Origin: Halobacillus karajensis
GTDB taxonomy: Bacteria; Bacillota; Bacilli; Bacillales; Halobacillaceae
Assembly: GCF_900108515.1 (NCBI RefSeq)
Contig: NZ_FNWW01000001.1
Location: 744,001-808,000 of the forward strand
Direction: 5' to 3'
Length of the DNA: 64,000 nt
Position 1 is the first letter of the stretch. Each line of letters starts with the position of its first letter. The notes beneath the pieces were generated by a model. That model made no database searches, had not been told where the DNA came from, and worked only from the letters and a program-made list of their open reading frames with translations. A program made the position numbers and the translations under genes. This document shows, piece by piece, positions 34,047-42,733 of this stretch.

Positions 34047-35033
34047 CTACCATTGATCGCTAGGGTACATCAATCCGATCTGCCGACGGGCTGCTTCCAT
34101 GACCTCTGCTGTGAGAAGTGTATGCTCTAAGGAATGATTATTCGTTTGAGTTTCCTTTTTCTCTACAATTCGCATAAATTCAGCCGTTTCATAGTACATA
34201 GGCAAATATTCATCCATATAATCCAGCTTTTCTTCCGTTCCATCTCTATAAAGGATGGTTATATCCCTTGGCTCGGAAATATTCGGTATAAGAATCGTCC
34301 CTTTTTCTCCCTGGATTTCACTAGGGGCATGGGAATCAATGATTTTCGAATGCATAATCACCCCTTCCATATCATCGTAATCAGCTACGATACTGCCCTG
34401 GCCATCCACCCCCGAGTCTAAAAAGACAGCATTCGCCTTAATATTATTGGGAGCGCCAAATAAGACGATCATCGGATAAATTCCGTAAATCCCAAGGTCC
34501 ATTAAAGATCCATTAGATAGTTCTGGTTTGAAGGCATTCAAAACCTCCCCTTGTTTGTAGGCATCATAACGGGAAGAATATTTGCAGAAATTACCGACAT
34601 AACGCCGGACTTTTCCAATTTTATGTAAATGATTCTGGACACTTAAAAAACCGGGCATAACTGTGGATTTAACGGCTTCCATCAAAGTGACTCCTTCTGT
34701 TTCAGCCACCTCCATCATCATGGCAATTTCTCTTCTGTTAGATCCCATCGGCTTCTCACACAATACATGCTTTCCCTTTCTCATGATCGTTACGGCCTGT
34801 TCCATATGAAAAGCATTCGGACTCGCAATATATACAGCATCTACATTCGGATTGGCAGCCATTGCCTCAATATCTGTAAATGTTTCCCTAGCTCCATGCT
34901 GGGAAGCAAAACTTTCCGCTCGTTCTTTTGAGCGCGAATAGACTGCCTGTAATTCAAATTGGCCATGCTGTTTCCCAGCCTGGATAAACTTCTCGGTAAT
35001 GGTGTTTGTTCCGATAATCCCAAACCTCACCAT
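34047..35033 (-). CDS. Gfo/Idh/MocA-family oxidoreductase
   Basis: A 328-residue NAD(P)-dependent oxidoreductase acting on sugars, inositols or related polyols. The Rossmann motif is GIIGTNTIT (a variant of GxGxxG), followed by the family signature CEKPMGSN around residue 95 and the EAVKSTVMPG region in the catalytic domain. ATG 35033 follows GGAGGTG; the frame is open five codons further but those overlap the ribosome binding site. It stands alone, 68 bases downstream of the SGNH hydrolase gene on the same strand, so no pathway can be inferred. Confidence 0.83.
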   Translation of the reverse strand: MVRFGIIGTNTITEKFIQAGKQHGQFELQAVYSRSKERAESFASQHGARETFTDIEAMAANPNVDAVYIASPNAFHMEQAVTIMRKGKHVLCEKPMGSNRREIAMMMEVAETEGVTLMEAVKSTVMPGFLSVQNHLHKIGKVRRYVGNFCKYSSRYDAYKQGEVLNAFKPELSNGSLMDLGIYGIYPMIVLFGAPNNIKANAVFLDSGVDGQGSIVADYDDMEGVIMHSKIIDSHAPSEIQGEKGTILIPNISEPRDITILYRDGTEEKLDYMDEYLPMYYETAEFMRIVEKKETQTNNHSLEHTLLTAEVMEAARRQIGLMYPSDQW

Positions 35034-35101
35034 GCTCAACACCTCCATCTACAATAGTTTCATTATACATGAAGATTGGAAGAACCATCCACATGAAGTT
35101 T

Positions 35102-35800
35102 TTATTCATCAAGATGTTTCAAGGTGATCTCAGCCAGAATTCTCTGCCCCTTTTCCGTTGGGTGCACATCACCTTTAATAATATATTCTGGATGGTCATG
35201 GTACGCTTTATAAGCATTTATTAAAGTTACCGAAGCGAAATGCTTCAATAATTGAATCAAAGAAGCATACTGCTGATTAATATAGGCTAAAGGGGTGCTG
35301 AGCTTGTCTCCAGCAGCAGGATATGGATTATATATGTTATAGACCAGGATTTTCCCATCTGTCAGTTCATCTATTTCAAGAATGGTCGAATATACATTAT
35401 AAATTAAATCACGAATCACAGGAGCTGCTTCCTCCATCTTCAATCCGTCTAAACCTCCGTTCTTTTTCACCACGTTTAATAAATCATTCCCTCCTATATA
35501 AACAATGACATAGTCTGCTTCTTTTAAGCTCTCCCTAAATATTTTATTTGACCGCACCGCCATTAAAAGTTGAGCAGAGGTAAGACCCGGAATACTTAAA
35601 TTTGTCACTTCCATATCTTTTTCCATACCAATTAAGTACGGAAAGGATTCTTTTGGGGGGTTTTTATTTTCTTTCGTCAAATTGTATCCATAAGGAATAG
35701 AATCACCGATGGCAACCAGGCGCTTCTCATTAAAAGCATGAGCCTGCATGGGTGTAACAGATATTATAAATACAATCATCAACATCCATATTTTTTTCAT
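35102..35800 (-). CDS. Secreted SGNH/GDSL-type esterase
   Basis: A 232-residue exported hydrolase. Residues 1-22 are a signal peptide ending in QAHA. The four SGNH blocks are present: GDSIPYG with nucleophile Ser34 (block I), the glycine in SIPGLTSAQL (II), GGND (III) and DVHPTEKG with the acid and base (V). It should deacylate lipids, cell-wall or polysaccharide esters outside the cell. It lies 71 bases downstream of the CAP-domain lipoprotein gene, so the two secreted proteins may be co-expressed. Confidence 0.85.
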   Translation of the reverse strand: MKKIWMLMIVFIISVTPMQAHAFNEKRLVAIGDSIPYGYNLTKENKNPPKESFPYLIGMEKDMEVTNLSIPGLTSAQLLMAVRSNKIFRESLKEADYVIVYIGGNDLLNVVKKNGGLDGLKMEEAAPVIRDLIYNVYSTILEIDELTDGKILVYNIYNPYPAAGDKLSTPLAYINQQYASLIQLLKHFASVTLINAYKAYHDHPEYIIKGDVHPTEKGQRILAEITLKHLDE

Positions 35801-35871
35801 TTCTATCTTCCCCTGCCTTAGGTACTATGTAAACAAGACGCCTGATATCTAAACCAAGCGCCATGTCTTGT

Positions 35872-36639
35872 TTATTTAGCAATGAACATCTGAACCCAGT
35901 AGTCCCCATCTTCCGCATGTCCCACACCGATATGGGTAACATTTTCATTCATAATATTTTTACGGTGTCCAGAACTGTTTAACCATCCATCTACAACCGC
36001 TTGTGGCGACTGTTGCCCTGCCGCTATATTTTCTGCAGCAGTAGAATAATCTACACCAAACTCCTTCAACATATCGAAAGGACTACCATAGGTCGGGGAT
36101 GTATGGGAGAAATAATCGTTCTGTGCCATATCTTCCGACTTTGTCTGTGCGACTTCTTCCACTTCATTACTATTCTTGAGTGGACTTAAGCCATTTTTCT
36201 CACGAGCTTTGTTTGTCAACTCAATCACTTGCTCCTGGAAATCTCCATTTGCTTGATCACTTTGCTGACCAGCGTCATCCTGTTGTTGTTCCGCTTGATC
36301 GTTTCTCTGCAGGTCTCTTTGATTTCCTTCTTGGCCATCATGTGTGTAACGACCATCCTGATCAAAGAAATAAGGACCTTGCATAGAACCACTCGTACCG
36401 TTAGGGTTCATCCCTTCATAAGGAACGTTAGCATCAAAACGGTTCTGGCCATCTGCACCAGGGTCCATCCTTTTCTGGCCATTTCCATCTCCTTGCATCC
36501 CCTGGTCTTCAGGGCCGAAACTTACTTCATTCATATTATTGCGCTGACTTTCACGCGCACGCTCTTCAGATGTATTACAGGCAGCCAGTATGACAACCAT
36601 CATAATGGCTGCAAATAAAATAAACAGTTTTTTCTTCAT
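35872..36639 (-). CDS. CAP-domain (YkwD-like) lipoprotein
   Basis: A 255-residue lipoprotein: signal sequence with lipobox LAAC at residues 18-21, then a ~110-residue glutamine/asparagine/glycine-rich hydrophilic linker, then the CAP domain from about residue 138. The CAP core repeats that of the 11.4-12.1 kb gene (YFSHTSPTYGSPFDML, AAENIAAGQ, GHRKNIMNE, THIGVGHAEDG). The paralogue is secreted free while this one is membrane-anchored. Function is presumably at the envelope or in spore formation, by analogy with Bacillus YkwD and CotE-controlled relatives; no enzymatic role is established. Confidence 0.85.
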   Translation of the reverse strand: MKKKLFILFAAIMMVVILAACNTSEERARESQRNNMNEVSFGPEDQGMQGDGNGQKRMDPGADGQNRFDANVPYEGMNPNGTSGSMQGPYFFDQDGRYTHDGQEGNQRDLQRNDQAEQQQDDAGQQSDQANGDFQEQVIELTNKAREKNGLSPLKNSNEVEEVAQTKSEDMAQNDYFSHTSPTYGSPFDMLKEFGVDYSTAAENIAAGQQSPQAVVDGWLNSSGHRKNIMNENVTHIGVGHAEDGDYWVQMFIAK

Positions 36640-36820
36640 CTTACATCCTCCTCAGGAATATCATCACGTTTACTATTTGCATGACAACAAACAATATCCC
36701 TGAGAAGAAGTACCATTTCAGTGTCCCTATTCCTTTTTATAAACGGTGAATTTTATCTGATGATGACCCAGAGGAATCGAGACACGTTTGGCTTTTTTGA
36801 GACATTTACCTGAGCTTATG

Positions 36821-36849
36821 AAAAAAGACGCCCTTTTAGGCGCCTTAGT
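36821..36849 (-). terminator. Intrinsic terminator after the aldehyde dehydrogenase operon
   Basis: On the minus strand AAGGCGCC and GGGCGTCTT form a stem around TAAAA, followed by TTTTTC. It follows the stop of the last gene of the 36.9-43.9 kb operon. Confidence 0.65.
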
Positions 36850-36860
36850 TTACAATAAAA

Positions 36861-38300
36861 CTACTCGTCAATATTGAAGCAAACCACTTTCTGCTCTGTC
36901 ATAGAGTCCATACTGTATTTAATCCCTTCCCGGCCAATTCCAGATCCTTTCGTACCGCCAAATGGCATTTCATCAATTCTGTAATCGCTACTGTCATTAA
37001 TCATAATTCCACCAACATCGATTTTTTCAATCGCTTGAAAAGCTTTGTTCAAATCTTTGGTAAAAATTCCGGCGTGCAGTCCATAGTTGACCGCGTTGGC
37101 CTTTTCAATCGCTTGTTCCAAGTCATCGATCGGTTCCACAATCACTACTGGTCCGAAAACTTCTTCTTTAGCAATCGTTGAATCCGGTGAGACGTTAGTC
37201 AGGACTGTAGGGGAATAATAGGCACCCTCACGAACGCCTCCTGTTTCAATTTTTGCCCCTTGCTCAACAGCCTGATTCACCCACTCAGCCACTCTTACTG
37301 CTTCTTTTTCGTTAATCATCGGACCAACGTCCGTTCTTTCATTCATTTTGTCTCCCACGTTCAAAGCCATTGAAGCCTCCGTTATGCCGTCCAGAAATTC
37401 CGCATAGACAGAACGTTCCACATAAATTCGTTGGACACCAATGCAGTTTTGGCCAGCCGCTGAAAAGGCTCCTGAACAACAAGCATGCACAGCCTTAGGA
37501 AGATCGGCATCCTGTAAAACAATGACCGGAGAATTCGACCCCAATTCCATGCTCACTTTCTTTGTTCCTACTCTTTTGGTTATGGCTTCTCCAGCGTTCG
37601 CCCCGCCAGTGAATGATATCATTTTGATAGCTGGATGAGTGACTAGAGTATCGCCTATTTCTTTTCCAGAACCAGTGATAACAGAGAGGTACCCACCAGG
37701 GAGACCAGCTTCCACAAATGCTTCTGCAAGTTTTAACGCACTTAAAGGAGTGGCAGAGGCAGGCTTCAAGATAATGGCATTTCCTGCGGCGATCGCTGGG
37801 CCGATTTTATGGGCTACAAGGTTTAAAGGATCATTAAATGGTGTAATGGCCCCGACGATTCCAACAGGAAACCGTTTGAAATACCCCACCCTGTTTTCAC
37901 TGCCAGGGTTCTGGTCGAAATTGATGGTTTCTCCCTTCATCCGTCTGGCTTCTTCCGCACTGATCCGGATAGTCTGTGTGGCACGTGTCACTTCTGATCG
38001 TGCTTCTGTAATCGTTTTACTTCCTTCCCGTGCGATTGTCACTGCAAACGTTTCATGATGGGCTTCCATATACTCTGAAACCTTTGTTAAAATCCGGATC
38101 CGCTCATGTACTGGAAGGATTTTTCTTTGGTTAACCGTTCGCTCAGCTTCTTCGATCGCCTTCAGCATCTCCTCTTCCGTTGCTGAAGGCACATGGGCAA
38201 TAACTTCATTATTGTGTGAATCAAATACTTCAAACGTCCTTTCATTCGACATCCACTTTCCACCCACAAGCATTTGGCGTGTCACCACCTGTGTCTCCAT
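36861..38300 (-). CDS. NAD(P)-dependent aldehyde dehydrogenase
   Basis: A 479-residue ALDH-superfamily enzyme. The cofactor region has ITPFNDPLNLVAHK and FTGGANAGEAI, the general base is the glutamate of MELGSNSP, and the nucleophile is the cysteine of GQNCIGVQRI. It most resembles lactaldehyde, sulfoacetaldehyde and semialdehyde-oxidising branches. It ends a six-gene operon with a DoeA-like ectoine hydrolase. In the known ectoine pathway DoeC, also an ALDH, oxidises aspartate semialdehyde to aspartate; I infer the same role here, but residues alone do not prove the substrate. Confidence 0.8.
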   Translation of the reverse strand: METQVVTRQMLVGGKWMSNERTFEVFDSHNNEVIAHVPSATEEEMLKAIEEAERTVNQRKILPVHERIRILTKVSEYMEAHHETFAVTIAREGSKTITEARSEVTRATQTIRISAEEARRMKGETINFDQNPGSENRVGYFKRFPVGIVGAITPFNDPLNLVAHKIGPAIAAGNAIILKPASATPLSALKLAEAFVEAGLPGGYLSVITGSGKEIGDTLVTHPAIKMISFTGGANAGEAITKRVGTKKVSMELGSNSPVIVLQDADLPKAVHACCSGAFSAAGQNCIGVQRIYVERSVYAEFLDGITEASMALNVGDKMNERTDVGPMINEKEAVRVAEWVNQAVEQGAKIETGGVREGAYYSPTVLTNVSPDSTIAKEEVFGPVVIVEPIDDLEQAIEKANAVNYGLHAGIFTKDLNKAFQAIEKIDVGGIMINDSSDYRIDEMPFGGTKGSGIGREGIKYSMDSMTEQKVVCFNIDE

Positions 38301-38313
38301 CCAGTTTCCCCCC

Positions 38314-39366
38314 TTAGGTTTTACTTAATTCCTTCCGTTTGTGGCAATGAATTAAATCAATTAATAATGAAAAACCGGTTTCTTTCAAACCAGCTCCTGA
38401 GCCAGTAAGCATAATCGGGCCAGATAAGTCACATTCATACACAATGGCATTCGTCGCCCCCATTATACCTGCTAAAAGATCATCATTCTTAATACGTTCT
38501 GGTTGGACACTTGCCGTCACTACGCCGTTTCCCTGGCGAATTCGGGCAAGAAGCTTCCATTTTTCATCACATGCTGCTGCTTCATTGATATCGTGAGCAG
38601 TCAAGCCCGTGATCCCGGCACAAAAGATATCCTTTGGATCGAGTGGGACGCCAAATACGTGATTGGATAAAATTGCAGCTTTATAACGTACATCATATCC
38701 TTCCAGATCACTAGTGGGATCCGCTTCTGCATATCCTAATGCTTGTGCTTTTTCCAAAGCTTGATTAAATTCCATCCCCTCCTCCATAGCCGTGAGGATA
38801 TAATTTGTCGTTCCGTTTAATACCCCTTTAATTTCTCTAATTTCGTTTCCTGCGAGCGTTTCAGAGGGTAACCTTAGTGCAGGTGTTCCACTCATGACAG
38901 TTCCTTCAAATCCAAAGAATACCTCGTTATCTTCCGCTTTTTCTATTAACTCTTTATACGCAAGAGCCACAGGTCCTTTATTTGTTGTGATGACACTCTT
39001 TCCTGTATCAAAGGCTCGGTGACAGTGCGTGAGCGCTGGTTCTCCCGTTTTCACATCTGTATAAGTCACCTCAATAATAACATCGGCATTTGACTGCTCA
39101 ATCGTTTCTAAACTGCTCCAGCCCTTAATGGTTTGAGATGTCTCTGGGTAGTTTTCCAAAGATCCGGTACGCCTCACACAATCTAGAAGCTTAGGGATAT
39201 TTAAACCATCGGATTGATAAACCGCTCCTTTTTTAACATCCGATACAGCAACGATTTCAACTTCGAGTCCATACTTTTGTTGTAACTCCTTTTGCTTTTC
39301 ATTCACAATTTCTGCAAATGACTGCCCCACGCCTCCAAAACCGATCATGGCGACTTTTACACTCAT
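38314..39366 (-). CDS. Homoserine dehydrogenase-like protein
   Basis: A 350-residue protein with an N-terminal Rossmann motif GFGGVGQSF, the catalytic-domain signature GVLNGTTNYILT and the lysine region TTNKGPVAL. It lacks the C-terminal ACT domain (~80 residues) of biosynthetic Hom enzymes, so it should not be feedback-controlled by threonine. Its reaction would interconvert aspartate semialdehyde and homoserine. The start ATG overlaps the stop of the M20 gene as ATGA. Being inside a catabolic cluster, it is probably a dedicated isozyme and not the main biosynthetic enzyme. Confidence 0.8.
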   Translation of the reverse strand: MSVKVAMIGFGGVGQSFAEIVNEKQKELQQKYGLEVEIVAVSDVKKGAVYQSDGLNIPKLLDCVRRTGSLENYPETSQTIKGWSSLETIEQSNADVIIEVTYTDVKTGEPALTHCHRAFDTGKSVITTNKGPVALAYKELIEKAEDNEVFFGFEGTVMSGTPALRLPSETLAGNEIREIKGVLNGTTNYILTAMEEGMEFNQALEKAQALGYAEADPTSDLEGYDVRYKAAILSNHVFGVPLDPKDIFCAGITGLTAHDINEAAACDEKWKLLARIRQGNGVVTASVQPERIKNDDLLAGIMGATNAIVYECDLSGPIMLTGSGAGLKETGFSLLIDLIHCHKRKELSKT

Positions 39367-40556
39367 TGAAATCCTCCTCCTCGCTCCAATAAAAGATATG
39401 CACTATTCAGTAAGACCCTGACTCCGTGCGGCAGGGACTTTTCATCGATATTAAAATCTGATTGATGGAGGCCTGTTTCCTTATCTAAGCCGCATCCTAA
39501 AAAAAACATAGCACCAGGAACCTTTCGAGTGAAATAACTAAAGTCTTCACTTCCCATTCCAAATGGCGCTTCGTACTGTGTCATGCCGTAGGAAGCCTCC
39601 CTGATCACATTGTTCACGTAAGGGTCATTTATCAGAGAGGGCTCTCCACGGTTGACTTTTAGGGAGTATTCTCCACCAAGGGCTGTAATGATTTCAGCTG
39701 TCTGATGGATTTCCTTTAAAAGAGTCTCACGGACCTCATCTTTGTAAGATCTTATTGTTCCTTGAACTTCTACGGTGTCCGGGATAATATTATTGGCTTC
39801 CCCCGCATGAATCTGACCTACACTAATGGTACCTACATCCAGCGGATCTACTTTGCGCCCATTCAAACTGTACAACGACTGCAGCACGTAGGTTGCCATC
39901 CAAACAGGGTCCTTCACATGCTGCGGATAACCTGCGTGCCCACCACTTCCCTTGATCTGTAAATGAAACTCGTCATTATTCGCCATGCTTGGACCATTAT
40001 GCCATTGAATCTCCCCGGTCTTCCGCCATGGACACATATGAAGAGCAAGGGCTACGTCCAGTTTATCGAGTTTGCCTGAACGGAGCATTTTTAACGCACC
40101 TGTCTCTCCCCATTCGTCGCAACTTTCTTCCGCTGGTTGGAAAATGAGCATGATTGTCCCCTGGAACCGTCCCGCTTTTACATCCTCTGCCAAAAGATGA
40201 GCAACACCAAGTAAAATCGCCGTGTGGGCATCATGACCGCAGGCGTGCATAACACCTGGGACTCTTGAAGACCAAGGGCTCTCTGTTGTTTCAAAAATCG
40301 GCAAGGCATCCATATCCGCCCTAATTCCTACAACCGGTCCTTCTCCCTGGGTTACAGTAGCGATTACACCATAACCGCCGACATTTTTTTCGATTTGGAA
40401 AACTTCCAGATCCTCTAAAATTCCAATGACCGTTTCACTTGTTCGTTTTTCCTTAAAACTGAGTTCAGGATAGCGATGGAAATCCCTTCTCCATTTCACT
40501 AATAGGTCAAATAATTGATTAGAACGTAAAACTAAGTCCGCCTTTTTGGTTTTCAC
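39363..40556 (-). CDS. M20-family amidohydrolase (N-acyl amino acid deacylase type)
   Basis: A 397-residue zinc/metal amidohydrolase. It shows GIRADMDALP, the metal-binding HACGHDAHT, PAEESCDEWGETG, the dimerisation-domain histidine in GGHAGYPQ and the late HQSDFNIDE. This is the M20D subfamily, which removes acyl groups from amino acids. The start is GTG 40556, eight bases after AGGAGG. In the operon with the DoeA-like hydrolase, it is a good candidate for deacetylating N-acetyl-2,4-diaminobutyrate, the step done elsewhere by DoeB of an unrelated fold. That role is inference. Confidence 0.82.
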   Translation of the reverse strand: MKTKKADLVLRSNQLFDLLVKWRRDFHRYPELSFKEKRTSETVIGILEDLEVFQIEKNVGGYGVIATVTQGEGPVVGIRADMDALPIFETTESPWSSRVPGVMHACGHDAHTAILLGVAHLLAEDVKAGRFQGTIMLIFQPAEESCDEWGETGALKMLRSGKLDKLDVALALHMCPWRKTGEIQWHNGPSMANNDEFHLQIKGSGGHAGYPQHVKDPVWMATYVLQSLYSLNGRKVDPLDVGTISVGQIHAGEANNIIPDTVEVQGTIRSYKDEVRETLLKEIHQTAEIITALGGEYSLKVNRGEPSLINDPYVNNVIREASYGMTQYEAPFGMGSEDFSYFTRKVPGAMFFLGCGLDKETGLHQSDFNIDEKSLPHGVRVLLNSAYLLLERGGGFQ

Positions 40557-40569
40557 ATCGCTGCCCTCC

Positions 40570-41763
40570 TCACTTATTCACAAACGTTTGTAAGGATTGA
40601 AAAGCCTGTGACAAGTCTTCCTTTAAATCATCAATATCTTCAATTCCCGCAGAGTAACGAATCAACCCTTCCGGAATACCCATAGCCGCTCGCTCTTCAG
40701 GTGTACATTCAACATGGCTTGTTGTTCTAGAAGGACCGACTACTGTCTCTACACACCCAAGGTTAGCGGCCCGGTTAGCGTATTGAAGCCTTGGTAAAAG
40801 GTCACGAACAGTGGCAACTCCACCTTTAACTGCAAAACTCAGCATTCCCCCAAACCCGTTCATTTGCTGTTTAGCAATCTCATGGTTCGGGTGCGTTTCA
40901 AGCCCTGGATAAAAGACCCCTTCGACCATGTCGAACGTTTTTAAGTGTTCAGCAATAGCTGCGGCATTTTTATTTTGTTGTTCGACACGCAGTTTTAATG
41001 TCTTCATCCCTCTTAATAGCAAATACGCCGCCATTGGATCGAGCGTTGCTCCGTTGATTTCCCTGTAATGATAAATCGCTTCTACTAAATCTTTTCTGCC
41101 ACAAACCGCTCCACCTAGAGCATCGGCATGACCTCCTAAAAACTTCGTCGCACTATGAATGACAAGATCGGCCCCAAGCTCTAATGGATTTTGATTCACC
41201 GGTGTTGCAAAGGTATTATCCACAATAACTGTAGCACCCACAGCTTTGCCAGCAGCCGCCATTCGTTTAATGTCGGTTATTTTGACAGTCGGGTTCGTCG
41301 GACTTTCTAAATAAAGTACTTTACATCCTTTGGCTACTTCCTCTTCTAAAGCCGCATGATCCCCTGTTTCGCAAAGTACGACTTCCACCTGCTGTTTCGG
41401 AAGGAACTCTGTAAAAATTTTATTCGTTCCCCCATACGTATCTTTAATGGAAACAATACGGTCACCTGGAAACAATAGGGTGTCGAGGGTATTGCTTATC
41501 GCCGCCATTCCGGTAGAAAAACTTGTAGCTGCTTCTGCATTTTCCAATATGCGGATTTTATCTTCGAATGCCTGGACCGTAGGGTTCGTGTTTCTCCCAT
41601 AGATGTGGCCAGGCTTATTGCCTATCGCTACTTCGTACCATTCGTCCATATCGTCATATCCAAATGATACACTGTGTACAACTGGGACTTGAGTAGCCCC
41701 GAACGCAAGTTGTTCCTTTTCTCCAGCCCAGATAGATTTCGTACTAAACTTTGCTTCTTTCAT
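40570..41763 (-). CDS. Cystathionine gamma-synthase family PLP enzyme
   Basis: A 397-residue Cys/Met-metabolism PLP enzyme. The tyrosine/arginine of the phosphate site is in HIYGRNTNPTV, the PLP lysine in SATKFLGGHADA, and the aspartate in VDNTFATP. Family members run gamma- or beta-elimination or gamma-replacement on homoserine esters, cystathionine or methionine. No met or cys biosynthesis partner is adjacent; instead it sits between EutC-like and M20 genes, suggesting a C4 amino-acid derivative such as diaminobutyrate or homoserine as substrate (inference). AAGGAGGG is inside the end of the upstream gene, two bases of which separate the frames. Confidence 0.82.
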   Translation of the reverse strand: MKEAKFSTKSIWAGEKEQLAFGATQVPVVHSVSFGYDDMDEWYEVAIGNKPGHIYGRNTNPTVQAFEDKIRILENAEAATSFSTGMAAISNTLDTLLFPGDRIVSIKDTYGGTNKIFTEFLPKQQVEVVLCETGDHAALEEEVAKGCKVLYLESPTNPTVKITDIKRMAAAGKAVGATVIVDNTFATPVNQNPLELGADLVIHSATKFLGGHADALGGAVCGRKDLVEAIYHYREINGATLDPMAAYLLLRGMKTLKLRVEQQNKNAAAIAEHLKTFDMVEGVFYPGLETHPNHEIAKQQMNGFGGMLSFAVKGGVATVRDLLPRLQYANRAANLGCVETVVGPSRTTSHVECTPEERAAMGIPEGLIRYSAGIEDIDDLKEDLSQAFQSLQTFVNK

Positions 41764-41765
41764 CT

Positions 41766-42725
41766 TTAAACGCCCTCCTTGGCTAAAAGTAATGCGTATA
41801 CATGTCTTGCCACCGCTGTATCCTGCACTCCTGTACCTGTTAAGTCACAAACGGTTATATCACTATTTGAATGACGAAAAGAGACTTGCTTACTTGTCAC
41901 TTCCCCAAGCTCTACTGTATGACCCTCCATCTCAGGAGTTGATCGCAATTCTCCTAAACGAATGGACTGAGCCCTCACATCACATACAATCCGATCTGCT
42001 TTTTCCAATACGGTTGAGTCCAATTCCTGCTTATGTTCGGCATCAGAACCCATCGCTGTAATATGGAGCCCTTCTCGAAGCCACTCACCATAAATCAAAG
42101 GTTCTTTGGATGGAGTTGTCGTCACCACGATATCACTTTGCTCGACAATTTCTGAGATTGTAGGAAATATTCTAATCTCAATATCAAACTTCTCCTCCAT
42201 TTCAGCTTTGAAGTCCTCTGCCTTTCCTTTATTTCTTCCATATACCATCACATGTTCAATAGGACGCACAAGCATAAGCGCCTCCAACTGAAGGCGGGCC
42301 TGAGAACCCGTACCGATAATCCCAGCTGTCTTACTATCTTCTCTACTACCATATTTCGCTGCTACGGCCCCAGCTGCAGCTGTTCTTAAATCGGTTAAAA
42401 GGCCTTGGTCCGCTAATATGGACAATGGTTCTCCTGTTTGACTGTTGATTAAAATCATCATGCCGTTCGCACTTGGGAGACCAAGGGAAGGGTTATCAAA
42501 GAAACCGGAAGATAATTTCACAGCAAAACTGTCCTGTCCTTTAATATAAGCCGATTTAATATCCACTTCTCCGTTATACTCAGGGACATCGATTCTCATG
42601 ATCGGCGGCATCTGTGCTTGATTCTCTACCAATGATGTAAAGGCTTCCTCCATCTTTTCCACAAGACCTGTGTCCAGACGAATCACTTTTTCTATCTCAT
42701 CTCTTTCAAATAGTCGAATTTTCAA
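41766..42725 (-). CDS. eutC: Ornithine cyclodeaminase / mu-crystallin family protein, EutC-like
   Basis: A 319-residue NAD(P)-binding protein of the ornithine cyclodeaminase family, with the nucleotide motif GIIGTGSQARLQLEAL and the substrate-side stretches FAVKLSSGF and GLLTDLRTAAAGAVAAKY. In ectoine-degrading bacteria a member of this family, EutC, works with EutB on hydroxyectoine. The placement directly after the DoeA-like gene and the presence of an EutB-like gene at 51.4 kb support the EutC label; ornithine or alanine dehydrogenase-like activity remains possible. GGGAGG precedes ATG 42725; only eight bases separate it from the upstream gene. Confidence 0.75.
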   Translation of the reverse strand: MKIRLFERDEIEKVIRLDTGLVEKMEEAFTSLVENQAQMPPIMRIDVPEYNGEVDIKSAYIKGQDSFAVKLSSGFFDNPSLGLPSANGMMILINSQTGEPLSILADQGLLTDLRTAAAGAVAAKYGSREDSKTAGIIGTGSQARLQLEALMLVRPIEHVMVYGRNKGKAEDFKAEMEEKFDIEIRIFPTISEIVEQSDIVVTTTPSKEPLIYGEWLREGLHITAMGSDAEHKQELDSTVLEKADRIVCDVRAQSIRLGELRSTPEMEGHTVELGEVTSKQVSFRHSNSDITVCDLTGTGVQDTAVARHVYALLLAKEGV

Positions 42726-42733
42726 AACCTCCC

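Noticed and set aside
40570-41763. Methionine biosynthesis assignment (metB/metI) for the PLP enzyme
   Set aside because: No S-box, T-box or met gene partner is near it, and it is embedded in a catabolic operon; kept at family level.
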